Assembly (NCBI GenBank): GCA_963739975.1
Contig: CAVUCK010000001.1
Location: forward strand, 124,001-188,000
DNA length: 64,000 nt
Direction: 5' to 3'
Origin: JALZMG01 sp963739975
GTDB lineage: Bacteria; Actinomycetota; Acidimicrobiia; Acidimicrobiales; Ilumatobacteraceae
Shown: piece after piece, positions 1 to 8,269 of the stretch
Layout of the letters: every line of letters starts with the position of its first letter
Numbering within the stretch: position 1 is the stretch's first letter
Position numbers and translations under genes: made by a program
The notes under the pieces: model-generated
The model's database searches: none
What the model saw: the letters and a program-made list of their open reading frames with translations, nothing else
Told to the model about the DNA's origin: nothing

Positions 1-2943
1 TGGGACGACCCCGGGCTGCTGCAGCACGTCGGGCTGGGCCTCGACCGCTTCGGCGAGATCGATTCGATCATCGAGCCGGGGGAGTACGACCAGGAACAAC
101 ACGACCGGGTGCGCGACGTGTTCGTGCTCCCGTCTGCCTGCCTCCTCGTGCGCGCCGATCTCTTCCGCGCCCTCGGGGGGTTCGATCCGGCGATCAGCTT
201 CCACGGAGACGACGTCGACCTCTGCTGGCGGGTGCACCTGAGCGGCGCCCGCGTCGTGGTCGCGCCACAGGCGCGCGCCCGCCACCGGGAGGAGCTCGAG
301 GTGCGCCGGCCCGAACTGCACCACGATCTGCTACGCGCCCGGCATCGTGTCCGGTCGGTCATGACCCTGACCGGGAGCGGCCGCCTGCCGTTGCGCAGCC
401 TGGAGATGGTGCTGCTGACCGTCGCCGAGCTGGTCGTCGGTGCGTTCACCGGTCGCCTCGGCGAGGCGTGGTCCTCGGTGCGGGCGATGATCGGGCTCGT
501 CCCACGCCTGCCCTCGGTCCTCGCTCGGCGGGGCGCGGTGGCGAAGATCCGCGAAGTCGGCGACGCCGAGATCCTGCCCCTCCAGGAGCGCGGCAGCGCC
601 CGGCTGACCTCGTTCCGGCGATCGCGCGACACCGCCACGTACATCGGCGCCGAGACCAACGTCCGGCGCTGGCGCGAGAGCACGCTGGCCGTCACGGCGA
701 CCTGGCTGCTGCTGCTGGCGGCGATCGTCGTCGCCAGCCGGACGCTGATCGACACCCGCGTCCCGGCGATCGGCGAGCTGCTCCCCATGCCGGCCAGCGC
801 CCGGGACCTCGCCGGCGACTACGCCTCGGCGTGGAACCCCGGTGGCCTCGGCAGCACCGTCGCCAACCCGACGGGCTGGGCCGTCCTCTCGGTCGCCAGC
901 GTGTTCTGGCTGTTCAACATGGGCGTCGGGCTGACGTTCCTGCTGATCGGGCTGGTGGTGCTCGGTGTCTGGGGGATGTGGCGTCTGGCCACGGTGTTCC
1001 CGACGAACCGGGCGCGCATCACGGCGCTGGTGGTGTACGCCGCCGTGCCGTTGCTCCCCGGGATCATCTCCACCGGTCGGCTGTCAGCGCTCGTCGCCTA
1101 CGCCGCCGTCCCGTGGTTCGTCAACCTGCTGCGCACCGCGGCCGGCATCGGCACGGCCGACCCGGCCGCCGGGGCCGTCGACCTCGCCGACGGCGTCATC
1201 GCCCTCTCCGTGCGCGAACGCGTTCGGCGCGGCGCCCTCGTCGCCATCGTGGTCGGGCTGGCCGTCGCCCTCGCTCCGGCCGTCGTCGCCGTGCTCGCCG
1301 TCATCGTGGTCGTGCTCGGTTTGACCACGTTGCTGGTCGGCGCCGGATGGCGGACCGCGGCGTGGCTGACCGGGCTCGGCGCCGCGGCCCTGCTCGTCGG
1401 CATCGCCCTCAACCTGCCCTGGGCGTCGACGTGGTCGTGGGACGACCTGGCGGCTGCGCCGCTGGCCGGGCCGCTCGGCCGTGGCGTGCTCGACACGGCG
1501 ACCATGGCAGTGGGGCAGTCCCAGTTCGAGCTGTTCGCGTTGGCCCTCTACCTCCCGGTCCTCGCTGCGCTGGCCCTCTCGCGGGCCTGGCGGTTGACGT
1601 GGGCGGCGCGCGCCGCCGGCCTGATCGTCGTGTTCCTGGGGCTGGCCGTGCTGCAGGATCGCGACGCCCTGCCGTTCGCCGTCCCGGACGCCGGACTGCT
1701 GCTGGTCCCGGTCGCCCTCGGTCTCTCCATCTCGGCGGCGGCTGCGGTGGCCGCCTTCAGCGCCGACGTCGCCGGACGCACGTTCGGGTGGCGGCAGCCG
1801 CTCGGCCTGCTGTCGATCGGTGCCGTCGTCGTCGGGCTGATCCCATCGGTGTTCACGGTCCTCGACGGTTCGTGGTACCTGCCGGAGGACAGCACGCTCG
1901 AGCTCGTCGAGGGTGAGCTGCCGGCGGCCACCGACGGCGGGGACTATCGCGTGCTGTACCTCGGCGACCCCCGGCTGATCCCGTTCCCCTCGATGGACGT
2001 CGGTGATGGTGTCGCCATGGCGCTCGTGGAGAGCGGCAACAGCGATCTGCGGCGCCGGTGGCCGGTGGCGGACCAGCCCGTCGACGAGGAGCTGCAGGCG
2101 GTCGTCGAGTCCATCTCGTCGTCGTCGACGCGGCGTGGCGGACGCCTCCTGGCGCCGTTCGACATCCGGTTCGTCGTGGTCCCGCTCGTCGACGGGGTCA
2201 CGTCGACCGCCGCCGATCCGTTGCCCGTGCCGGGCGGGTTGCTCGAGGCGCTCGGCGGCCAGCTCGATCTCGTTCGCTCGATCACCGCTTCTCCGTTCGC
2301 TCGGTTCGAGAACCAGGCCTCGATCCCGATCACCGCCCGCCTCGACGACGCGCTCGCTGCGGCGTCGACGGCCGACTCGCCCGACGCCCTCGTCGGCATC
2401 CCGACGGCCGGCGCCACGCCGGTCCTCCCGGGGGCGATCGAGCAGCGCCGCGCCGCCGGGGACGTCGAGGCCGGCGTGATCCACTTCGGGACGCCGCTCG
2501 ACGCCAACTGGGCGATGCGCGTCGGCAGCACCGGGGTCGACGGACGGGCCAGCTTCGGCGTGTCGACGGCCTACGAGGTGCCGGGCACCGGTCCCGCCAC
2601 GCTGGACTACTCCAGCCCGTCGTCACGCGCCGTGTGGCTGACCGTGCAGGCCGCGCTGTGGGCGCTGGTCCTCGTGGCGGCCAGCCGGCTCACCGTCCCG
2701 GCCCGCTTGCGCCTCAGCCGGGCGCGCGACGAGACGCTGATCGACCTCGACGCCGAGCCGGGGGTCGCCCTCCCGCCACCCACCGGTGCTCGCGTCTTCG
2801 ACGAGTGGGTCGACGACCTGATCGTCGAGGAGTCCGAGGAGCTCGCCGAGGTCGAGCACTTCGGCGGCCCGCACACCGAGCCGCTGGTCGTGCGCGACGA
2901 CGTCGACGAGCGTGATGACCACCTGCCGGAGCCCCGCCCGTGA
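1..2943 (+). CDS. Membrane glycosyltransferase, family 2 (5'-truncated by window edge)
   Basis: The reading frame is open from base 1, so the N-terminal part of the nucleotide-sugar domain lies outside the window; 980 residues are visible. The end of a GT2 domain is seen near residues 50-90, with GGFDP followed by GDDVDLCWR, the acidic motif typical of family 2 enzymes. After about residue 210 the protein is largely hydrophobic, with roughly a dozen membrane segments, then an extracytoplasmic-looking region near 620-850, one more membrane segment and an acidic C-terminal tail. It probably transfers sugar to a cell-envelope polymer or lipid carrier. Its stop codon overlaps the next gene, a DUF5719 protein, and this pairing is common in actinobacteria. 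Donor and acceptor cannot be told from sequence. Confidence 0.8.
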   Translation, partial: WDDPGLLQHVGLGLDRFGEIDSIIEPGEYDQEQHDRVRDVFVLPSACLLVRADLFRALGGFDPAISFHGDDVDLCWRVHLSGARVVVAPQARARHREELEVRRPELHHDLLRARHRVRSVMTLTGSGRLPLRSLEMVLLTVAELVVGAFTGRLGEAWSSVRAMIGLVPRLPSVLARRGAVAKIREVGDAEILPLQERGSARLTSFRRSRDTATYIGAETNVRRWRESTLAVTATWLLLLAAIVVASRTLIDTRVPAIGELLPMPASARDLAGDYASAWNPGGLGSTVANPTGWAVLSVASVFWLFNMGVGLTFLLIGLVVLGVWGMWRLATVFPTNRARITALVVYAAVPLLPGIISTGRLSALVAYAAVPWFVNLLRTAAGIGTADPAAGAVDLADGVIALSVRERVRRGALVAIVVGLAVALAPAVVAVLAVIVVVLGLTTLLVGAGWRTAAWLTGLGAAALLVGIALNLPWASTWSWDDLAAAPLAGPLGRGVLDTATMAVGQSQFELFALALYLPVLAALALSRAWRLTWAARAAGLIVVFLGLAVLQDRDALPFAVPDAGLLLVPVALGLSISAAAAVAAFSADVAGRTFGWRQPLGLLSIGAVVVGLIPSVFTVLDGSWYLPEDSTLELVEGELPAATDGGDYRVLYLGDPRLIPFPSMDVGDGVAMALVESGNSDLRRRWPVADQPVDEELQAVVESISSSSTRRGGRLLAPFDIRFVVVPLVDGVTSTAADPLPVPGGLLEALGGQLDLVRSITASPFARFENQASIPITARLDDALAAASTADSPDALVGIPTAGATPVLPGAIEQRRAAGDVEAGVIHFGTPLDANWAMRVGSTGVDGRASFGVSTAYEVPGTGPATLDYSSPSSRAVWLTVQAALWALVLVAASRLTVPARLRLSRARDETLIDLDAEPGVALPPPTGARVFDEWVDDLIVEESEELAEVEHFGGPHTEPLVVRDDVDERDDHLPEPRP

Positions 2944-4407
2944 TCGTGCGCCGCGTCCCGATGCTCGCCGTGTCGGTGGTCGCTCTCGGTGCGATCGTCG
3001 TCGCCGGTCGCACCACGGAGGCGCCCATCGCAGCCACGTTCGCCACGATCCCCGAACCGTGGATGCCGGCCGCCGCACCTGCCGGTGACCTGACGACGAC
3101 GTGGTTCTGCCCGGGGGTGCCGGCGACGGGGGCCGACGGCGTGGGCGGCACGATCGTCGTGGCCAACGACCGGGACCAGCCGATGACGGCGCGGGTGACG
3201 CTCCTCGCCGGCGCCGACCAGGCGGTCGAGCAGGCGATCACGGTGCCGCCGTTCGACCGGGCCACGCGTCGACGTGTCGGCGGCGATCACAGCCCCGTTC
3301 GTCAGCGCCATGGTCGAGATCGACGGTGGCGGGGGGCTCGTCGAGCAGCGCGCCCAGAGCCCTGCCGGCACCTCCGCTGCGGTGTCGATCGCACCGTGCA
3401 CCACCGAGACCTCCGACGAATGGTTCGTGGCCGAGGGCTTCACGGCGGGTGGCAGCGTCGAGCAACTCGTGCTGACCAACCCCTACGAGGAGGTAGCGAT
3501 CGTCGACATCGGGTTCGCCACCCGGGCTGGGTCGCGCCAGCCGGCGCAGCTGCAGGGCCGCCCCATCCCGCCCCGTTCGGTCGAGGTGATCGACCTGGCC
3601 GAGATCGCCGCCCAGGACGAAGCGGAGGTGGCCGTCAACGTCCGGGCCACGTTCGGCGAGCTGATCGTCGGCCGGTCGCAGGTGTGGCAGGGCGAAGGGA
3701 GGCTCGGGTTCGCGGCGACCATGGCCGCGCCGGCGCTGCGCTCGCAGTGGTGGTTCGTCAACGGGGACAAGGGTGAGGACGTCACGGAGCGGTACAGCCT
3801 CTACAACCCGACCGAGGACGACATCGAGGTCCAGCCCACGTACCTCGGGATCGCCGAGGGCACCGACCTGATCGATCCGATCGTGGTGCCGGCTCGCCAG
3901 GTGGTGACGTACACGCCGGACGATGTGGCCAGCCTGGTGGACGGTCGCCACGCCGTCGTCTTCGCCACCACCGACGAGTCGCAGTCGATCGCCGTCGAGC
4001 AGGTCATCACCCGGACGATCGACGACGTCGCCACGACGTCCGTGCTGCTCGGCGGGGTGTCCCGTCCGGAGGACGCCGCCGTGGCCACCACGTGGACGAT
4101 GGCCATCGGTCCGAGCGAGCCCGTCGAGGACGCACTGGTCGTCTACAACATCGACAACGTCGAGTCCGTCGTCACCGTCCAGGCAGTGGTGCCGGGCTCG
4201 GGGGCGACGACGGTGCCGTCGCTGGCCGCCGTGCCGCTGCCCGCTGGCGGCCTGATCTCGATCCCGCTCGTGGATCCCGCTGCCCTCGACCACCAGCTGA
4301 TCGTCCGCTCGACGTCGCGCGTCTTCGTCGAGCGATTCCTGCCACGGGAACCGGGGACCCAGGGCCGGGTCGGCTCCTGGGCGATGCCGGCGCCCGATCG
4401 CCCGTGA
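2940..4407 (+). CDS. DUF5719-like exported protein, frameshifted in this sequence
   Basis: The GTG at 2940 overlaps the upstream stop. A signal anchor occupies residues 1-22 (MIVRRVPMLAVSVVALGAIV), followed by a beta-rich secreted region resembling DUF5719 proteins that sit beside membrane glycosyltransferases in actinobacteria. The frame running from 2940 gives sensible protein to PPFDRAT (ending 3266), then becomes arginine-rich shadow sequence. The frame starting at 3268 (VDVSAAITAPF) continues the protein to 4407. One surplus C near 3267 restores a 488-residue product. Function is unknown; a role at the cell surface together with the glycosyltransferase is inferred. It is either a sequencing indel or a recent pseudogene. 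Confidence 0.7.
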
Positions 4408-4826
4408 CCAGGTTCCTGATCGCCGCGGCCATCGTGCTGGCGGCCGTTGCGCTGGCGATCGTCGTGCGCCGCCGCCGGCCGGATCCGCCCACCCAGGGAG
4501 CCGGCGCAGTCCCGCTGCAGGTCGACCGCCACGACTTCCCGCGGCCCGAGGCGCCGTGGTTGGTGGCGGTGTTCACGTCGGCGACGTGCCACACCTGTGC
4601 CGACGTCGTCGCCAAGACGGCCGTCCTGGCCAGCGACGAGGTCGTGACGACGGAGGTGGAGTACGGCTCCCATCGCCACCTGCACGGTCGCTACCGCATC
4701 GACGCCGTGCCGACGCTGTTGCTCGCCGACGCCGACGGGGTCGTGCGGGGCTGCGCGCTCGGTCCCGTCACGGCCCAGGACCTGTGGGCGATGGTCGCCG
4801 ACGCTCGTTCGGGCGACGCTCGGTAG
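4404..4826 (+). CDS. Membrane-anchored thioredoxin-like protein
   Basis: 140 residues from GTG 4404, which overlaps the previous stop as GTGA. Residues 4-21 form a single membrane anchor followed by RRRR, placing the rest outside the membrane if the positive-inside rule is broken by a signal-like N-terminus, or inside otherwise. A thioredoxin fold is indicated by the redox motif C62-H-T-C65 after a hydrophobic strand (WLVAVFTSAT) and by the cis-proline strand AVPTLLLADADG near residue 108. Likely a disulfide reductase or oxidase acting on envelope proteins. It is translationally coupled to the DUF5719 gene and ends just before hisG. Its partner is unknown. Confidence 0.75.
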   Translation: MTRFLIAAAIVLAAVALAIVVRRRRPDPPTQGAGAVPLQVDRHDFPRPEAPWLVAVFTSATCHTCADVVAKTAVLASDEVVTTEVEYGSHRHLHGRYRIDAVPTLLLADADGVVRGCALGPVTAQDLWAMVADARSGDAR

Positions 4827-4837
4827 TCTCCGGCGGC

Positions 4838-5710
4838 GTGCTCCGCCTCGCCCTGCCCAAGGGCTCGCTCGAACGGGCCACGCTCGAGCTGTTCGAGGCC
4901 GCCGACCTGACGGTCGAGCGGGCGTCGACCGTGGAGTACCGGGCGACGATCGCCGATCCGCGCGTCGACGAGGTGCGCATCCTGCGGCCCCAGGAGATCC
5001 CGGCCTACGTCGCCGAGGGGTTGTTCGACATCGGCATCAGCGGCCGGGACTGGGTCGAGGAGACGGCCAGCGACGTCGTCAGCCTCGGCGAGCTGCGGTA
5101 CTCCAAGGCCACGTCCGAGCCCGTGCGCGTCGTGGTGGCCGTCGCCGCCGACTCGCCGGCGCGCTCCGCTGCCGACCTCCACGACGGCGTTCGGGTCTCA
5201 TCCGAGTACCCGGAGCTGACCCGGCGGTTCTTCGCCGACCGCGGGATCGCCGCCGACGTCCGGCTGTCCTACGGGGCCAGCGAGGCCAAGGTGCCCGACA
5301 TCGCCGACTGCGTTGTCGACATCACCGAGACCGGTCGAGCCTTGCGGGCCGCCGGCCTGCGGGTGATCGACACGATCCTCACCAGCTACACCGAGGTCGT
5401 CGCCAATCGGCAGAGCCATGCCGACCCGGCCAAGCGGCACGCCATGGGCCAGCTGATGACGCTGCTCAACGGGGCGCTGGAGGCGCGCACGAAGGTGCTG
5501 CTGAAGCTGAACGTGTCGGCCGAGCAGTTCGAGGCCGTGCTCGCCGTGCTGCCGTCGGCCAAGTCGCCGACGGTCTCCGAGCTGGCCGGCGGTGGGTACG
5601 CGGTGGAGAGCGTCGTCGAGAAGCGCCGGATCAACCTCGTGATCCCCGCCCTCAAGGACGCCGGCGCCACCGATCTCCTCGAGATCCCGATCGCCAAGAT
5701 CGTCCACTGA
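4838..5710 (+). CDS. hisG: ATP phosphoribosyltransferase, long form
   Basis: HisG joins ATP and PRPP in the first step of histidine synthesis. The 290 residues start at GTG 4838 with LRLALPKGSLE, the family N-terminus. The catalytic bilobal domain covers about 1-210 and includes FDIGISGRDW and the PRPP-binding stretch DIADCVVDITETG. The extra C-terminal histidine-binding regulatory domain (about 215-290, SAKSPTVSELAGGGYAVESVV) marks it as the long, feedback-inhibited form that does not need HisZ. It starts 11 bases after the thioredoxin-like gene. No hisE or other his gene is in view here. Confidence 0.95.
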   Translation: MLRLALPKGSLERATLELFEAADLTVERASTVEYRATIADPRVDEVRILRPQEIPAYVAEGLFDIGISGRDWVEETASDVVSLGELRYSKATSEPVRVVVAVAADSPARSAADLHDGVRVSSEYPELTRRFFADRGIAADVRLSYGASEAKVPDIADCVVDITETGRALRAAGLRVIDTILTSYTEVVANRQSHADPAKRHAMGQLMTLLNGALEARTKVLLKLNVSAEQFEAVLAVLPSAKSPTVSELAGGGYAVESVVEKRRINLVIPALKDAGATDLLEIPIAKIVH

Positions 5711-5714
5711 GCTG

Positions 5715-5918
5715 ATGAGCGAGCGTGGCGTCGTCGTGGACTTCGACGAGCACGTCGGGCTCGGCCACGTGCAGACGGACGCCGGCGAGCGCTACCTGTT
5801 CCACTGCGTGGAGATCGCCGACGGCTCGCGCTCCATCGCCGTCGGCACTCCGGTCGAGTTCGACCTGATGGTCAAGCTCGGTGATCGGGAGGCGGCCAAC
5901 CTGCGCCCAGCGGTGTGA
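5715..5918 (+). CDS. Cold-shock-domain-like small protein
   Basis: 67 residues from ATG 5715, four bases after hisG. It has the pattern of a cold-shock domain: GVVVDFDEHVGLGHVQ at the start, then RYLFHCVEI and a terminal VEFDLMVKLGDREAANLRP, corresponding to the OB-fold strands of CspA-like proteins. The usual KGFGFI RNP-1 motif is altered to HVGLGHVQ and the aromatic set is reduced, so nucleic-acid binding is uncertain. Its stop codon TGA is also the first three bases of a 65-bp tandem repeat. Confidence 0.65.
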   Translation: MSERGVVVDFDEHVGLGHVQTDAGERYLFHCVEIADGSRSIAVGTPVEFDLMVKLGDREAANLRPAV

Positions 5919-6110
5919 GCGAGCGTCCGGGGCGACCGCACACGCAACCGCCTGAGTGGGCGAGCGAACCGGCAGCCAAATGAGCGAGCGTCCGGGGCGA
6001 CCGCACACGCAACCGCCTGAGTGGGCGAGCGAACCGGCAGCCAAATGAGCGAGCGTCCGGGGCGACCGCACACGCAACCGCCTGAGTGGGCGAGCGAACC
6101 GGCAGCCACG
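5916..6110 (+). repeat. Three tandem 65-bp repeats
   Basis: Units begin at 5916, 5981 and 6046 with TGAGCGAGCGTCCGGGGCG and end in GCGAGCGAACCGGCAGCC. The array starts with the stop codon of the cold-shock-like gene and ends at the GTG of the alkyltransferase-like gene. A diverged fourth copy lies at 56516-56578, again exactly between a stop and a start. The units are nearly identical, so the expansion looks recent. Confidence 0.95.
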
Positions 6111-6433
6111 TGACCGACTTCGACACCCGGGTCACGGCCGTGCTGCTGGCGCTCGGCGACGGTGAGGTCACGACGTACGGCGACGTCGCCGAGGTCGCCG
6201 GCTACCCCCGCCGATCGCGCGCCGTCGGTGCACTGCTGGCGGCGGCCGGCGACGACGACCTGCCGTGGTGGCGTGTCGTGCGCAGCGACGGCCGGTTGGC
6301 CGCCCCACCGTCGTCGGGCCAGGCCGAGCTGCTGCGCGCCGAGGGCGTCACGGTGACCGCCGGCCGGGTGCGCGACGCTCCGGTCGGGCGGTTCCGCCGG
6401 GTCAGCTCGTCGTCGACGGGGCCCTGGACTTGA
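6110..6433 (+). CDS. Alkyltransferase-like protein (ATL, MGMT family without cysteine)
   Basis: 107 residues. The MGMT C-terminal DNA-binding fold is evident: VTTYGDVAEVAGYPRRSRAVGALLAAA is the recognition-helix region and LPWWRVVRSDGRL is the active-site loop. In methyltransferases this loop reads PCHRV with the acceptor cysteine; here tryptophan replaces it, as in ATL proteins that flip and mark O6-alkylguanine for nucleotide excision repair without removing the alkyl group. GTG 6110 was chosen because the in-frame GTG at 6086 lies inside the third 65-bp repeat. Its 3' end overlaps the convergent DUF1844 gene by 32 bases. Confidence 0.8.
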   Translation: MTDFDTRVTAVLLALGDGEVTTYGDVAEVAGYPRRSRAVGALLAAAGDDDLPWWRVVRSDGRLAAPPSSGQAELLRAEGVTVTAGRVRDAPVGRFRRVSSSSTGPWT

Positions 6434-6752
6434 CCTCGACGAACGCCAAGCGGATGTTGCCCAGCGCGTCGCGCATCGTCACGGCCTCGGGGCCCAGGCG
6501 GTCACCCAGCCCGTCGACCAGACAGGCCACTGCGTCGATGGCCAGCGCCGCCGCCGGCAGGTCCGGATCGGGCGCCGACAGGTGAATGGCGGCCAGCTCG
6601 TACAGGCCCATGACGTGGTTCGTCACGACGACCTCGGCCGGCACTTCGGCGACTCGCCGGCGAGCATCCTCGATTGCCGCCTGGGCCTCGGCCAGCTGGT
6701 CCGGCGCTGGCTCGGGATCGACGCTCGCCTCGTCGCCCGCTTCGTCGGTCAC
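6402..6752 (-). CDS. DUF1844 family protein
   Basis: 116 residues starting at GTG 6752. An acidic N-terminus leads into the conserved block VVVTNHVMGLYELAAIHLS and then AALAIDAVACLVDGLGDRL, closing with MRDALGNIRLAFVEV, all characteristic of DUF1844. The family's function is unknown, but its gene next to infC is a conserved actinobacterial arrangement, here divergent. The sequence TTAGGGT lies just upstream of the start on the minus strand, close enough that a leaderless transcript is possible. Confidence 0.8.
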   Translation of the reverse strand: MTDEAGDEASVDPEPAPDQLAEAQAAIEDARRRVAEVPAEVVVTNHVMGLYELAAIHLSAPDPDLPAAALAIDAVACLVDGLGDRLGPEAVTMRDALGNIRLAFVEVKSRAPSTTS

Positions 6753-6785
6753 CTGCGCTACCCTAACGGTCCGTTCAGAAGCGAA

Positions 6786-6802
6786 GTGGGGGCGACCCCC
6801 AC
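6786..6802 (+). promoter_or_regulatory. Hairpin in the infC leader
   Basis: GTGGGGG-CGA-CCCCCAC is a perfect 7-bp stem with a triloop in the 193-base gap between DUF1844 and infC. It lies about 145 bases upstream of the infC start and is not followed by a T-run. It may belong to a leader that controls the ribosomal operon, but no L20-leader consensus was recognised. Confidence 0.35.
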
Positions 6803-6945
6803 CCGGCCACCAGCGGTGCGTCCGGGTCCAACGGCTCCGAGTGATGGTTCGTCCATCGGTCGGTCGGCTCCGCGGGCTTGCGCGTCGAGCGCCTACCGAG
6901 ACACCGAACAGGGAGACATCACCCATTGCACAGGAGTGAGCAGCC

Positions 6946-7629
6946 ATAGCTACGCCGCAGCGCGAGCAGCGTGAGCAGCACCGCATCAACGACCGCATCC
7001 GGGCCCGCGAGGTTCGCCTGATCGGCCCGGACGGCGACCAGCTGGGCATCAAGCCCGTGCCGGACGCTCTGCGCCTGGCCCGAGGCATGGACCTCGACCT
7101 CGTCGAGGTGGCTCCGATGGCCAACCCGCCGGTCTGCCGGATCATGGACTACGGGAAGTTCCGCTACGAGGAAGCCCAGAAAGCCAAGGAGTCCAGACGC
7201 AAGTCGATCGCCGTGTCGATCAAGGAGGTCAAGTTCAGACCGAAGATCGGACGGGGCGATTTCGACGTGAAGGTGCGCAAAGTCGACGAGTTCATCCGCG
7301 ACGGCCACAAGGTCAAGGTGACCCTGCAGTTCCGGGGTCGTGAGATGGCGCACCCCGAGCTCGGCACGAAGATCCTCGATCAGGTGATCGACGTGGTGGG
7401 TCCGGTCGTGAAGGTCGAGACGCAGGCTCGGCTCGAGGGCCGCAACATGTCGATGGTGCTGGCGCCCGACCGCAAGGCGCTCGAGGACGAGGCCAAGGCG
7501 CTCAGCGAAGCCGCAGCAGCCAACGGTGACGCCGACGAGGCGCCGTCAGCTGCGGAGCCGGTCCCGACCGAGGTGGCTGAGGCCATCACGGCCGAACCGG
7601 CGCCCAGCAGCCCCACCTCCAGCGCCTGA
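6946..7629 (+). CDS. infC: Translation initiation factor IF-3, ATA start codon
   Basis: IF-3 binds the 30S subunit, prevents premature 50S joining and checks the initiator codon. After the in-frame TGA at 6937 the frame reads GCA GCC ATA GCT ACG CCG CAG, and RINDRIRAREVRLIGPDG, the usual IF-3 N-terminus, follows. No ATG, GTG or TTG occurs before that block, while AGGAG (6932-6936) is well spaced from ATA 6946. IF-3 genes elsewhere use rare starts (AUU in E. coli) for self-control, so ATA is the best start. N domain: LVEVAPMANPPVCRIMDYGK; C domain: KFRPKIGRGDFDVKVRK. The 227-residue product has a long acidic Ala/Glu tail, as in other actinobacteria. Confidence 0.9.
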   Translation: MATPQREQREQHRINDRIRAREVRLIGPDGDQLGIKPVPDALRLARGMDLDLVEVAPMANPPVCRIMDYGKFRYEEAQKAKESRRKSIAVSIKEVKFRPKIGRGDFDVKVRKVDEFIRDGHKVKVTLQFRGREMAHPELGTKILDQVIDVVGPVVKVETQARLEGRNMSMVLAPDRKALEDEAKALSEAAAANGDADEAPSAAEPVPTEVAEAITAEPAPSSPTSSA

Positions 7630-7682
7630 CCCACTCCTCCCACCTCAGACCCCCCGACCGGCTCCTGTTGAAGGACGACGCC

Positions 7683-7880
7683 ATGCCCAAGATGAAGACC
7701 TCCAAGACCGCCGCCAAGCGCTTCAAGACCACCGGCACCGGCCGGCTGCGGCGCGAGCAGTCGATGCGCCAGCACCTGTTCGAGAAGAAGCCGTCGACCC
7801 GCACGCGGCGCCTGGCCGCCGACGCCGACGTCGACCCCGCTGACCGCAAGCGGATCAAGCGCCTCCTTGGCGAGCGCTGA
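7683..7880 (+). CDS. rpmI: 50S ribosomal protein L35
   Basis: 65 residues, the usual length. ATG 7683 gives MPKMKTSKTAAKRFK, the family N-terminus; the TTG at 7668 in the same frame is an upstream extension and the AAGGACG before ATG 7683 is a suitable ribosome-binding site. The protein is very basic and binds 23S rRNA. It is the second gene of the infC-rpmI-rplT operon. Confidence 0.95.
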   Translation: MPKMKTSKTAAKRFKTTGTGRLRREQSMRQHLFEKKPSTRTRRLAADADVDPADRKRIKRLLGER

Positions 7881-7901
7881 CCGGACGAGGAGGAGACAGA
7901 C

Positions 7902-8264
7902 ATGGCACGCGTGAAGCGTGGTGTGGCCGCCAAGCGGCGCCACAAGAAGGTGCTCGAACAGGCCAAGGGCTACTACGGCAACAAGAGCCGTTCGTTCCGC
8001 GCCGCCAACGAGCAGTTGATGCACAGCGGGCAGTACGCCTTCCGCGACCGCAGGGCGCGCAAGGGTGAGATGCGCCGACTGTGGATCCAGCGGATCAACG
8101 CCGCGACCCGCCAGCACGACCTCTCGTACAGCCGTTTCATCGCCGGGCTCGGCGCTGCCGGCATCGAGGTCGACCGCAAGATCCTCGCCGATCTCGCCGT
8201 GACGGATCCCGCCGCGTTCGGTGTGCTGGTCGAGGCCGCCAAGCGCTCCACCGCCGCCAACTGA
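7902..8264 (+). CDS. rplT: 50S ribosomal protein L20
   Basis: 120 residues with MARVKRGVAAKRRHKKVLE at the start and the globular C-terminal rRNA-binding domain (RDRRARKGEMRRLWIQRINA, then SYSRFIAGL). It is essential for early 50S assembly, and in other bacteria represses its own operon at the infC-rpmI leader. GAGGAGGAG lies a few bases before the ATG. It is third in infC-rpmI-rplT, and the RNA methyltransferase gene starts 5 bases after its stop. Confidence 0.97.
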   Translation: MARVKRGVAAKRRHKKVLEQAKGYYGNKSRSFRAANEQLMHSGQYAFRDRRARKGEMRRLWIQRINAATRQHDLSYSRFIAGLGAAGIEVDRKILADLAVTDPAAFGVLVEAAKRSTAAN

Positions 8265-8269
8265 CGAGC

